NCBI GenBank assembly: GCA_963703945.1
Contig: CAVPGM010000025.1
Location: 62,001-126,000, forward strand
Origin: JALORV01 sp963703945
GTDB lineage: Bacteria > Pseudomonadota > Gammaproteobacteria > Burkholderiales > Burkholderiaceae_F
Direction: 5' to 3'
Length of the DNA: 64,000 bases
Of this stretch, positions 35,881 to 45,893 are shown piece by piece. The translations under genes were made by a program, and so were the position numbers. Numbering within the stretch: position 1 is the first letter of the stretch; every line of letters starts with the position of its first letter. The notes below the pieces were generated by a model, which was not told the DNA's origin, did no database searches, and was given only the letters and a program-made list of their open reading frames with translations.

Positions 35881-38099
35881 TCACTTCCACGAATAGATGT
35901 AGCTCACGCCGAGGTACCCGACGTTCTGCGTCGGCTGCAAGTACACCGTGGAGTTGTCGCTGTAGAGGAACGGAGTCCCGCCGTAGGCGTAGCCCCAGTC
36001 GTCGTAGGTGAGGTGCTGGTAGGCCGCATCGACCCGCAGCGAGGACCGCTCGCTGAATCCGTAGGTGCCGTAGAGCCGCAGTTCGGTGCGCCGGTAGACG
36101 ATGTCGGGCAGTCCACCGGTGACCGCCAGCAACGCGGCATTGCCCGACGTCGTGGTCGGCGCCGACCGTCTGCGCGTACTTGTCGGTGTTGTTGATGTAC
36201 GAGAGCGTGCCGCCGAGCTTCAGCTTCTCCCCGACCTTGCCGGTGACGCCGATGCCGGCGTTGAACGTGTTGTCCTCGAAGGCGAGGATGTAGCCGCCGG
36301 GTCGCGCCTGGTTCAGCTTCTGGTTGCCGGCCGAGAGGAAGCCGTTGATGCTCCACGCGTCGGACAGCGCGTAGGTGACGTCGAGCGTGTAGAGGTCGAA
36401 CTTGCGAGTCCTGCAGTGCGTACTGCGTCGGCGCGTTGTAGTTGTCCTTGCCGTAGTCGATTGCGAACTGCAGCGACAGCGCATCGGTCGCCATCCAGTT
36501 GAGCAGCAGGCGCACCGCGTTGCGATCGCGATCGGCCAGCGTCGGCATGTAGATCGCGTTCGGCCCGAGCTGCGTCGTCGGATCGGTCACCGTCACCAGG
36601 CCGACACCGCCCGAGGCCGGCGCGAGCCAGTCCGAGCCGTCTGCGCGTGCTGCCGAGGTAGCGGAGCGAACCGCTGATGGTCTCGGTCATGCTGCGCCGG
36701 ACCTCGAGCCACCAGCTCGTCTCGTCGGTCTTCTGGCGCAGCGCGCTGATACCGGTATAGGACGCGGTCGACACATAGCTACGGTCGATCGAGTTCCAGC
36801 CGACGCCGGCCGTGCCCTGAATCGAGTACGGGAAGCGGTAGGTGGCTTCGAGCTTCGCGCTGTTGACTTCGCGCGAGACCGGCTGGTTGGTCGAGATCGA
36901 CGGTTCCGATCTGGCTGTACGGCTGCAGCGGCGTGTTGTCCTCGTTGTTCTGGTAGCGATACTCGCCGACGATCGACAGCTTCGGCATCGGATTGCCGAT
37001 GACGCGCACCTGCGCCAGCGTGCTGGTGATCTCGCCGCCGAGGTTGCCGACGCCCGCCGGCGCACCCGTCAGGCCCGCACTCGCGAACTCCTGGTTCTGG
37101 GTCGTGCGCGAGTACGCGAGCTTGAAGTTGCTCTTCAGCTCCGGCATGAAGGTGTAGGCGCCGGTCAGGTCGAAGTAGTTGAAGGAGTTGTCCGGCGACG
37201 AAGCGACGGGCTGCCCGATGTACGCCTGCACGCCGGTCCCGGCGGGCAGCGGCTGGCCGACCGCGTCGTTGAGTGTCGACGGCACGCCGGGATTCAGCGC
37301 ACCGAAGTTGTTCGACAGGAACGAGCCGTAGTAGCCGCCGCTCAGCTGCAGCTTGTCGCCCGCGTAGTTCAGCCTGGCCTCGACCTGCGTGTGTGTTGTA
37401 GTCGATCGGCAACGGGTAGTACAGGACTCCGAAGCCGGCGGTGGAACCCGGCGTGAAGCTGCAGCCGGACGTGCTCGCTCCCGGGCAAATGTTGCCGACG
37501 CCGAACAGCTGCGCACCGGTCTTGTTCTCGCTGCTGACGCTGGCTTCGAGCTGGAGTTCGCCGCCGAACCACTTTGATCCATTGAGTCCGAAGCTCTTGC
37601 GCTTGGTCGAGAGCTCCGTATCGCCGCCCGAGCCCGGACCTCCGGGCAGATAAAGTGCCGTGGGCGTTGTCGTACCGGTTCCGAGCACCCCGGTGTTCAC
37701 CGTGTACGGATTGACCGCGCCACAGTTCGTTGTAGGTCGGCCCCGAACGTCCAGTCGCCCTGCCTCGACCAGTTCAGCGCCGATTTCGCGCGTCTGCAGG
37801 CCGAGGTTGCTGCCGAGGATGTCGAGCCAGGTCCCGGTCGACTCGTCGCGCCGGCTGTAGTCGAAGTTCAGGATGCCGAAGACGTCCTGGTTGCGCATGC
37901 CGTTGTACTGGCCCCAGAAGGCACGGTCGGCCTGGTTGCCCGACGCCGCCGAAACTCCGGCCTCGACCGAGGCCTGCGTCGAGACGGGATTCTTTTCCTC
38001 TTCCTTCTTTTCCTGCGCCTGCGCGCCGGCGAAAGCGGCGCACACGGCGAGGGCGATCGCGCTGCGGCTGAATGCGCGGACTCGTTGTTGCTTCGTCAT
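35881..38099 (-). CDS. mtrB: MtrB/PioB-family decaheme-associated outer-membrane barrel, frameshifted
   Basis: About 740 codons broken by several frame changes. An N-terminal signal peptide (CAAFAGAQAQ) precedes long barrel repeats such as RAFWGQYNGMRNQDVFGILNFDYSRRD, TGAYTFMPELKSNFKLAYSRTTQNQEF and YEATYRFPYSIQGTAGVGW-type strands, ending SYIYSWK. This is the pattern of MtrB/PioB/DmsF porins that wrap a decaheme cytochrome and carry electrons through the outer membrane. It starts 16 bases after the DmsE/MtrA-type gene, its expected partner. The CXXC near the N-terminus of Shewanella MtrB is not seen. Confidence 0.82.
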
Positions 38100-38114
38100 G
38101 GCGTCACTCCAGGC

Positions 38115-39079
38115 TCAGCGGAACAGGTTCGACGGCGCGGGTTGCCGCGCGCCGGGTTGTTCGACCCGTGGACCTGCGTGTGGCAGTTCAGGCAGCTGCG
38201 CCCCTGCCAGATGTTGACGGTGTTGATTCCGCTCGACAGCGGCGTCACGGCCGACACCGTCTGCGGCGGCACCGCCGGCGGCAACACGCCCGGCTGCCCG
38301 CGCAACGCGCCGACGCCGCCGGCCGTATGCGGCGTGTGGCACTGGTTGCAGAGGATCGGGTCGCGCGCGATCGAGCATGCCCGCGATGTTGCTGCCGTGC
38401 GGGTTGTGGCAGGTCGCGCAGTTCTCCTGGACCGGCTCGTGGTTGTGCACGTACGGGACCGCGCTTCTCGGCGTGGCACAGGTAGCAGGTGTGTTGACGG
38501 TGTCGCGCTTGGCGAGCTTCGGCCCGGCCGAGCCGTGCACCGAGTGGCAGTCCGAGCAGGTCACCTTGCCTTCCTGGATCGGATGACGCCACGGCCGGCT
38601 CGCCAGCACGCGCGACGTCCTTGTGGCACGCGAAGCAGACGGTCGGCTGCTCGGCCTTGTTGAAGACCTTGTCGCGGTTGACGTGGATCGTGTGGCAGTT
38701 GGTGCAGGCGACGCCGGATTCCGGATGCGTGCTGCCCGCCCACAGCAGCATCTTCTTCGGCGTGGCCGTCGTGTGGCACGCGAGGCAGGCCTGGCTCGCC
38801 TCGCTCGCGTCCATGGCGCTCTTGCCGCGGAAGACCTGGTCCGGCTTCTTCTCGGTCGGATTCTCGGCGTGCTCGGAACTCGACCCGTGGCAGCCGACGC
38901 AGCCGAAGGTGCGACCGTCCGCCGCGACGGCGTGCTTGGAGCGCGCCATCTTCTCGTGGTCGCCGCCGTGGCACACCAGGCACTTGGCCGACGGCCCGCC
39001 GTCGTCGGCCGCCCGAGCGCGTGCCGATGGAGCCGAGCAGGCCGAGACAGGCCGCCAGCAGCGCGCTTCTGATCTGCAT
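38115..39079 (-). CDS. mtrA: DmsE/MtrA-family periplasmic decaheme cytochrome, frameshifted
   Basis: About 320 codons in frames that switch at least five times. Ten heme sites can be read in order: CLVCH, CVGCH, CLACH, CTNCH, CFACH, CSDCH, CYLCH, CATCH, CNQCH and CLNCH, with the family spacing (KCLVCHGGDHEKMARSKH, CATCHNPHGSN, CLNCHTQVHGSNNP). A signal peptide starts at the ATG, which has AGGGGG upstream. It should sit inside the MtrB-type barrel and move electrons between the periplasm and the surface cytochromes. Confidence 0.87.
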
Positions 39080-39154
39080 TCGAACCCCCTCCAGAAACAC
39101 CTCTCACACGCTGCGTGCGCGCGGCGGCCCGCGCCGCGCGACGCAGCATGTGCC

Positions 39155-41758
39155 TTACTTCTGTCCGTGCACCACGTCCACTCCGCGCGGCAGCCCCGGC
39201 GCGTGGCAATCGGCACAACTCTCCTGCGTCTGGAACGACTGCGCCTGCGTGGCGTTGCCGAACGCCGACCCGCCGGTACCGACCACGTGATTGATCGCGT
39301 TCGTCGAGTCGTGGCACGCGGTGCAGCTCGCTGCCTTCGGCGTGATCACGAGCCAGGCAAGCGGGTCGGTGTCCGCCTTCAGCGTCGCCTGGTCGATCGG
39401 CTTGGCCACCACGGAGCCGACCGGGTTCGGATCGTTCTGCCACGAGTTGTTGACGTGGCAGCCGTTGCAGTTGAGTCCGACCTGCGGGTAATCGACCTCG
39501 GCCGCGTAGTTGGTCGACCGTGACTGCCCGAGGCGCCCAGCGCCGTCCCGGCGGGGACCACGGTGCCGGTGGACCACGGCTGCAGCAGCGTCCCGACCGG
39601 CGCCGACACCGTCGACGAACTGCTGGCGGCGATCAGGCCGTCCAGCGTCAGGATGCCCGCCTTGTTGAACGCGCCGATCACGTTGTTGCCGTGCGTGAAC
39701 GGATGCTGCGCGCCGCGAGTTGCCGTGGATGCCGTGGATCATGCGCTTGAACGCGTAGTTCTCGCTCAGCGCCCGGCCGTTGGTCATCACCGTCGACGAT
39801 AACGGTTCTGGTCGTGGCAGAGCACGCAGGACTCGACCGTGTGGCGCGCGCCGCCATGGAACGCATAGTCTTCCGTGTTGGATCCCGTGGTCGTGCCGAG
39901 CGCGGCATGGCAGACGTTGCACTTCTCGTTCGAGACGACCTGGCGCCGCGGATTCAACGCCCCGGAGATCACGACGTCGGCGTAGGTGTTCTGCGCCACG
40001 ACGTTGATCAGCGTCGTCGGCGACCACCGGCGGCCGCGGGTCGAGCGCCGACTATCGACTGCAGCTCGGGCTCGACGATCTGGCCGATGCCGACCACGCG
40101 CGCGGTGCCCTGCGCGACCGAAGTGGCCGTATCCGCCGGCAGCGGAATGTCGACGGTGTAGTGGTTGCTGCCGTCGTTCGCGCCCTTGTACAGGTACGCA
40201 TTCGCGCCGCTGCCGCCGTTGTTGTACGAGGTGAACTCGGTCACTGAGAGCGGCTGCCCGACCATGTTCGGGTAGGCGAGGTAGAAGCGCAGGTTGCCGA
40301 ACTGCGTGGTCGCGCTGCAGCGAGCAGACGTCGGCGCCGCGAACCGGTGCAGTCCGGCGTGACCAGGTTCTAGCGCGCGTTGTTGTTGGTCGGATCGGCA
40401 CACGAGTACTTCACCGTCACCTTGCGCGCGGCCGGATCGTAGGTCGCGCTCTCGATGTTGACCTTGTACTTGGCGGCGTGGTCCTCGGTCTGGTTCCAGT
40501 GCACGCGCTCGGGCGACACGGACGTGCCGACGCGGTGGCACTCGGCGCAAGCTGGCGTTCGGAATATCCAGCGGCTTGCCGCGTTGGACCGACGATCACG
40601 AGCGCAAAGTCGGTGTGAGTCGTGTAGAACGTCGAGCCCGGCGCGCTCGCGTGGCAGGTCAGGCACGCTTCCTTGCTCGGCCTCGTCTTCCAGTTGTCGC
40701 CCTGCGGCGTCTTCGGATTGGCTTCGGTGTGGCAGACGCGGCAGTTGCGCAGGTCCTGCGGGATAGCCGACTTCGGAGTAGTCGTGCTTGACGCTCTGGT
40801 AGCCCCAGATCGGGTAGTGCTCGCCGCCCTTCGCGAGCTGGCTCGACAGCAGCCGCCCCGAGTGGATCTTGTGCACCATCGTCGACATCGTCAGCACGTT
40901 GCCGCTGTTGGCGTCGGTCGTGCCGGGGTTGTGGCACATCACGCAGTACTGCACGTCGACGCGGCCGCCGCCGTGCAGCGCCAGCTTCTCGTGGCAGGCG
41001 TTGCAGGAGTTGACCACCGCGATGACCTGCGTCTTGGCCGGATCGGTCACCGCCACCGAGTTGCCGTTCGCGTCGAAGGTGACGTCGAAATACGGATTGA
41101 CGCGAATCGACCTGCGCCCGCCGCGTTCGTGTAGCTCAGCTGGATCGCGATGCGGTGCGTCAGGCCGGGCTCGAACACCACGCCCATCGTGCTGGCCGGA
41201 TCGGTGATGTTGGTGCTGAACGTGTAGGTGTAGTAGCCGTCCGGGTTGTAGACGAGCTGGTCGGCCTGGCCGGCCGGCTTCGGATCGGTGTCGCCTGCAG
41301 CGCCTGCGCCAGCACCGGCGTGCCTCCCGGCCCGGAGCCGACGTTGTTGGCGCCGGTGGTCGTCTCGATGCGCGAGACGTAGCTCTGCCAGCTGGTCGGG
41401 GTTGCCGTTCGTGCCCGGGACCAGCTTGGCGATCGCGAAGCTCATGTCGCTGAGCGTCAGGCCCTGCTTGACCGCGCCGTCCGAGAACACCGTGAAATTG
41501 ACCACCGGCGCGCCCGCGACCGTGACCGCCGGCACGCCGCTGTCCTGCAGCACCTTGAATGCGGACGACGAGTTGATCGACGTGTCGTTTGCCGGGTTCG
41601 TCGCGGCCGCCGCGATCGCCTGCGACGGCGCGGTGCCCGTGCTGGGCAGGCGGCGGGGCGCGGGTGCGCTGACCGCCGCCATCGTTGCCGCCGCCGCACC
41701 CGGACAGCGCCGCCAGCACGAGGGCCGCTGCCACGCACCACGCGATCGAACGCTTCAT
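39155..41758 (-). CDS. mtrC: OmcA/MtrC-family outer-surface decaheme lipoprotein (copy 1), frameshifted
   Basis: About 860 codons over many frame changes. The lipobox is ALVLAALSGC (Cys21). Beta-sandwich segments (KVLQDSGVPAVTVAGAPVVNFTVF, YTYTFSTNITDPASTMGVVFEPGLTHRIAIQL) precede each heme group. Ten motifs are readable: CNACH, CVMCH, CRVCH, CLTCH, CAECH, CNVCH, CVLCH, CNGCH, CTACH and CADCH, with LALHGGGRVDVQYCVMCHNPG and MVHKIHSG typical of the family. It likely accepts electrons from the MtrAB conduit and reduces extracellular metals or electrodes. It ends 75 bases before the mtrA-type gene. Confidence 0.85.
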
Positions 41759-41769
41759 GGACGACTCCA

Positions 41770-42240
41770 TCACTTCTTCGGCGCCGCCTTGCGCGGCGTT
41801 TGCAGTTCGACCTTGTGCCTGACCGCCTGGTACACGCCCTCGGGCAATCCTGCCTTGGTCACGAGTTCGCCTTTGCTCTTGTAGGGACGGTGCGCAATGA
41901 TCTTCTTCGCCTCGGCATCGCCCACCGTCGGCAGCGTCTTCAGCTCCGCCAGGCTGGCGTTGTTCAGGTCGACCTTCTTGACCGGCTCGGCTGGAGTCTT
42001 GTTTGCCGGCTTCGTACCGTGTTCGGGGGGCATCACCGCCGGAGGCGGCTGAGGTGGCGTCTCGGCGCGCTAGGCGCCGACGGCGCTTTCGAAGGACTTC
42101 GACACGGACGCGGCCGCGGGGGCCTGCGGCGCAGCCGAAGCTGCTTGCGCCTGCGCCTTCGTCGCCGGCTCCGCCGCGCACGTTGCACCCGACACAACCA
42201 GGGTGACAAAACAGCCCGCTGCAATGCTTCTGTAACTCAA
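41770..42240 (-). pseudogene. secreted helix-hairpin-helix (ComEA-like) protein interrupted by an in-frame TAG
   Basis: From a TTG start with a G-rich site before it, a signal peptide (SIAAGCFVTLVVSGATCA) leads into an Ala-rich linker; an amber codon at 42070-42072 stops it, and the same frame continues through a Pro-rich linker into a ComEA-type HhH domain (KKVDLNNASLAELKTLPTVGDAEAKKIIAHRP, ending RKAAPKK). Both parts share one frame, so this is a nonsense codon or a sequencing substitution, not a shift. A separate start at ATG 42036 could still give the HhH part in the cytoplasm. ComEA-like proteins bind DNA in the periplasm; a role between two surface cytochrome genes is unexplained. Confidence 0.65.
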
Positions 42241-42325
42241 TCCCGCCCCCGTTTTCCGCACGTCCGTGAGTATGCAACCGATGCTGCCCCAAGGCGAAAT
42301 CGGAGCGCCTTGACCTGGCTTCACA

Positions 42326-42357
42326 AAAGAAAACCCGGCGGGGTTGCCACCGCCGGG
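42326..42357 (-). terminator. rho-independent terminator after decaheme gene copy 2
   Basis: An 8-base perfect stem (CCCGGCGG / CCGCCGGG) with an 8-base loop; on the minus strand it is followed by TTTTCTTTTG. It lies 54 bases after the decaheme copy 2 stop codon, so that gene can be transcribed apart from the rest of the cluster. Confidence 0.85.
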
Positions 42358-42410
42358 CTTGATGTGCTAGCGACCGGAGAGGCTCCGGTCGCCAGCGTTG
42401 CTACTTCACA

Positions 42411-45244
42411 CTACTTTGCGTGCACGACCTTGATGTCGGCCAGTCTTGCCGCTGCCGTGGCAGATCAGGCACTGCTCGGTCGTCGCCGCCAGCACTCGGC
42501 GGGTCAAGCCCGGCTGGAACTGGGTGGTCCGCGCCTCATAGAACCGGCCACCGTTGACTTGCATGTGGCTGATCGCCAGAGCGGAGTCATGGCAGCCCGA
42601 CGCAAGCCGACACCGTCGGCGACGTCAGCAGGCTGGTGTCGCTGGCACGCGGTCGTGACGCCGGTCCCGGCGTTGAAGCTGAACCCCGTCGCCATAGTTG
42701 CCAGCGCGCCAGCCATGCGTCCGGTGGTTTCACGAAACCGGCAGCCACGTTACCCGTGATATAGCGGAACTCGCGCTTGTTCGTTCCGTCCGCGCCGATT
42801 CCCGCGGCATCCGCCGATGCGGCGTTCGAGAAGTCATACGAGCCCGGAACGTGGCACTGCTCGCACCGCGCGAGAACACCCGGATACACGACCTTCGAGA
42901 AGTTGTCGATCCGCCGAAACCGCATGCCAGGTGTAGGGAACGGTGCGCTTGTCCGCACCGTGGATGCCGTGCACGAACTGCGTCGAGTCAGCTGTCCAGC
43001 CACCGCTGTTCGCGGTTCGGGGTTGTGACACCACGAGCAGGTCGTGCCGTCGTTGCGCTGGCCCGCGTGGAACGCGTCTTCCGTGAACGTGCCGAGTTCC
43101 TGGTGGCACGCATTGCAACGCTTGTCCTCGACGATGGCGCGGCGGCCCGTGTAGCCCGTCCCAACCCTCTGGGCGTTCGGCGCGATGACGATCAGGCCGC
43201 CACTCCGCAGTTCGGCCGTGCCGGCAGTAGGTCGGGGTTGGTCGGAACCGCAGTCGGATAGGCGACCAGGTTCGTCTGCGTCAGCGGCAGCGACGGTCGT
43301 CAGCGTTGTACGAGTAACCGAGGCCGCCCGTCAGCATGACCGCGTTATCCGGCACCGTGAACTGCGTCAGCGTGGCAGTGTAGTAGCCATTGCGTCCGGA
43401 CCCGTCAGCGTCCGCCTGTACCGGCGACGTCCCGCTCCAGACGTCGCGCAGGTAGACGCTGACGCCGAGACGTTGAAGTCCTGCGGCTTGGCGATGCCGT
43501 CCTGCGGCACGGACCACACGAAGTAGACGCTGGGCGCACCCATGAAGTTCGTCCCAGATCTCGACCTGACCCGTGGCCGGATTGGGCGTCGCGGTGGCGA
43601 AGCACGTTCAGGTCCTTCCGCACACCGTTCTGCAGCAGGCGGAACACCATCACCGGGTTACCGGCGGTATTGCGGGCCACGGCGTTAACCTCATACGTGA
43701 CCTTGATGGCGCCGGCCGGCAGGCGGTTCGTGTTCGAGGCGATCCACGCCGCGTTCGTGTTGGCTGTTGCGTACCGTTCGAGCAGCCAGCGCGTTCGTCG
43801 GATTCGGCGGCGTGACCGGCTTGTGCACCAGGTCAGGATCTCCACCCGCGCCCGGGTTGTGGCACGCGGAGTTCAGGCAGGTTCCGTCGATTGCCTTGTC
43901 CGGGTGTGCCTTGCCGAAGAAGTCCGTGGACGAGGTCTTGCCGGCTGCCTTGTCCGCCAGCGTAAGTCCCAGACCGGTGTCGAAGTTGATGCCGTCATGG
44001 CACGAACCGCACGCGAGGCGATTGGCTTCGGTCTTCCACAGCGAGGCCTGCGGCAGTGGCGTCCCGCCGGTCGACGCGCCGGTCGAGTCATGGCATTTGT
44101 CGCAGTTGCGGATGTCCTGCGGATAGCCGCCAGAGAACGTCAGGCCACCGTAGTTGTAGCCGGTGTTCGTCATCACGGTGGCGACGTGGATCTTGTGGAT
44201 ATAGTTCATTACGGTGCCGACCGTCCGGCCGTCGACCACGTACGTGTTGCCAGAAAACTTCCTCGTCGCCGCGTCATACGTCGCTTCCGTCCGACCATAG
44301 CGGCGCTGGTCCGTGTGGCAGATCACGCAGTACTCGATGTTGTTGCGGCCGCCGCCGTGGAAGTCGAGAGAGGATCCGTCCCCATCCGGAAGTCCGCCCA
44401 GCGTGCTGTGGCAGGACTCGCAGTTCGCGTTCGCGACCATCTTCCGGTTCGCGCTCGCCGCCGGGGCTGCGCCCGTCGCCGGCACGAAGTCGTAGATGAC
44501 GTCGACCGGTTTCTGCAGGTTCACCGCAGGGGTGGTCTGCACGCCGTTCGCAGTGTTGGTTCCGGTACCCGGCGCCGCGCCTGAGATCTGGATCGTCAGG
44601 CGGTGCGTTGCATTGGCGTCGTAGGTCAGGTCGCCGAGGTCGGCCTTGTTGTTCGGGGCGGCGACGGTCATCGCATCGACCTGGGCCTTGATGCCCGGGA
44701 CGTCGCGATAGAACGTGTAGGTGTAGCTGCCGTCCTTGTTGTCGACCAGCGTGCCCGTGTTGTCGGTCGATGGACGCGTCGGCGCAGCCGCCGCCGTCGT
44801 CGTCGGCACCGTCGTCACGATGTAGTTGACCCATTTGCTCGGCGTGCCACCGGATCCCGGAACCAGCTTCGCCAGCGAGAATGCGAGGTTCGGGTAGCTG
44901 GCTACCGTGGCGGTCGAACTCTTCGACGTGCTGCCGAAGCCGGTGATGGGCACGCCCTGATCGGTCGCCAACTTGAAGTTGACGACCGGCGGGCTGGCGA
45001 TCGTGACGCTGGTCACGGTCCCGACGATCTTCAGGGCCGCGAAATCTGCCGGCGGCGTGTTCGGCGTGAGAGCTCCTCCACCCGATCCCGGAGGTCCCGC
45101 AGACCCCGGTGCGCCCGGAGCGCCCGGAGCGCCCGCTGGACCTGGGACTCCCTGCGGACCTTGAGCACCATCATCTCCGCCGCAGCCACTCAGCGCCACG
45201 CCGATCAGTGCAGCCGCGCACAAAACTCTCAGCCAGTTCTTCAT
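42411..45244 (-). CDS. OmcA/MtrC-family outer-surface decaheme lipoprotein (copy 2) with collagen-like stalk, frameshifted
   Basis: About 940 codons; the first 540 read in one frame, the rest is broken by several shifts. Lipobox GVALSGC (Cys21) is followed at residues 23-55 by eleven Gly-X-Y triplets (GAQGPQGVPGPAGAPG and so on), a collagen-like stalk. Heme sites are CESCH, CVICH, CDKCH, CGSCH, CLNSACH (a CX4CH form), CNACH, CSWCH, CEQCH, CVGCH and CLICH, ten in all, with FHGGGRNNIEYCVICHTDQR typical of the family. GAGGAGAGG precedes the ATG. It heads the minus-strand electron-transfer cluster and has its own terminator. Confidence 0.87.
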
Positions 45245-45893
45245 CGCCTCTCCTCGCGATCCAGGGACTCGGTTGCTACGTCCGTTACTCATTTCAGAAA
45301 CCAGAACCCTCTTCACTCCATACTGTTCTTCTCAGGTCGGTCGCCCTTTCATCACCTGACCGTCGGAACTCCTACGGCCGGACTACCAGACCTTTGGGAC
45401 GCATTGTTCACGGGTGTCTTGGCCTGATGTTGACCGGGAGCAAACCCGACATGGTTTGTCGAGCTCGGTGTCCCCTACTCATGTAACGGCCGCTGTAACT
45501 GCGTTTTTGGACCGCCTGATCAGCAACCAGCGGGTCAGCCTGCGTTGTTACAGGATCCCGTTGTTACAGGCTCCATAGGTCGCCTGCGCATACTGGCGGG
45601 TCGAGCTTTGTGCAGCGCAGTCGCAGCATTACCCGCAATGAAGCCGGCCGTGTTGCCGAGCCCAACGAGGCGCCGATTCGATCGGTTGGCCCCCGGATTG
45701 GCGGCCATCGGAGCCAACGGGTGCCATTGACGTCAGGCCCGTTGAAGCCCCCATTGCGGAACCCCCGCCAAGGTGTTGATATCGGGCTTTGTTCCGGATC
45801 AAGCCGCAAGCTGCGGAGTTGCGTAGAAGCCTTGCTTCAGGCCATCGCCGAATAACGGCTCGGCGCGAATCACAAATAACCGAGGAGACAACC
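45245..45893. promoter_or_regulatory. 649-base intergenic region with four GTTACA/TGTAAC repeats
   Basis: Divergent promoter region between decaheme copy 2 and dctP. TGTAAC occurs at 45482-45487 and 45494-45499, and GTTACA at 45547-45552 and 45563-45568, the latter two inside a repeated 10-mer TTGTTACAGG. The same hexamer forms the palindrome upstream of ccmA. The short reading frames here show no family and no ribosome site; the rest of the gap shows nothing I can name. Confidence 0.5.

Noticed and set aside
28200..45244. Real pseudogenisation of the cytochrome and ccm cluster
   Set aside because: The changes are almost all single G/C insertions, motifs are otherwise perfectly kept and essential-type neighbours are affected equally; sequence error explains this better, although reads are needed to be sure.
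45482..45568. Repeat cluster as a CRISPR array or tRNA remnant
   Set aside because: Repeats are only 6-10 bases, mixed in orientation and unevenly spaced; no cas genes or cloverleaf.
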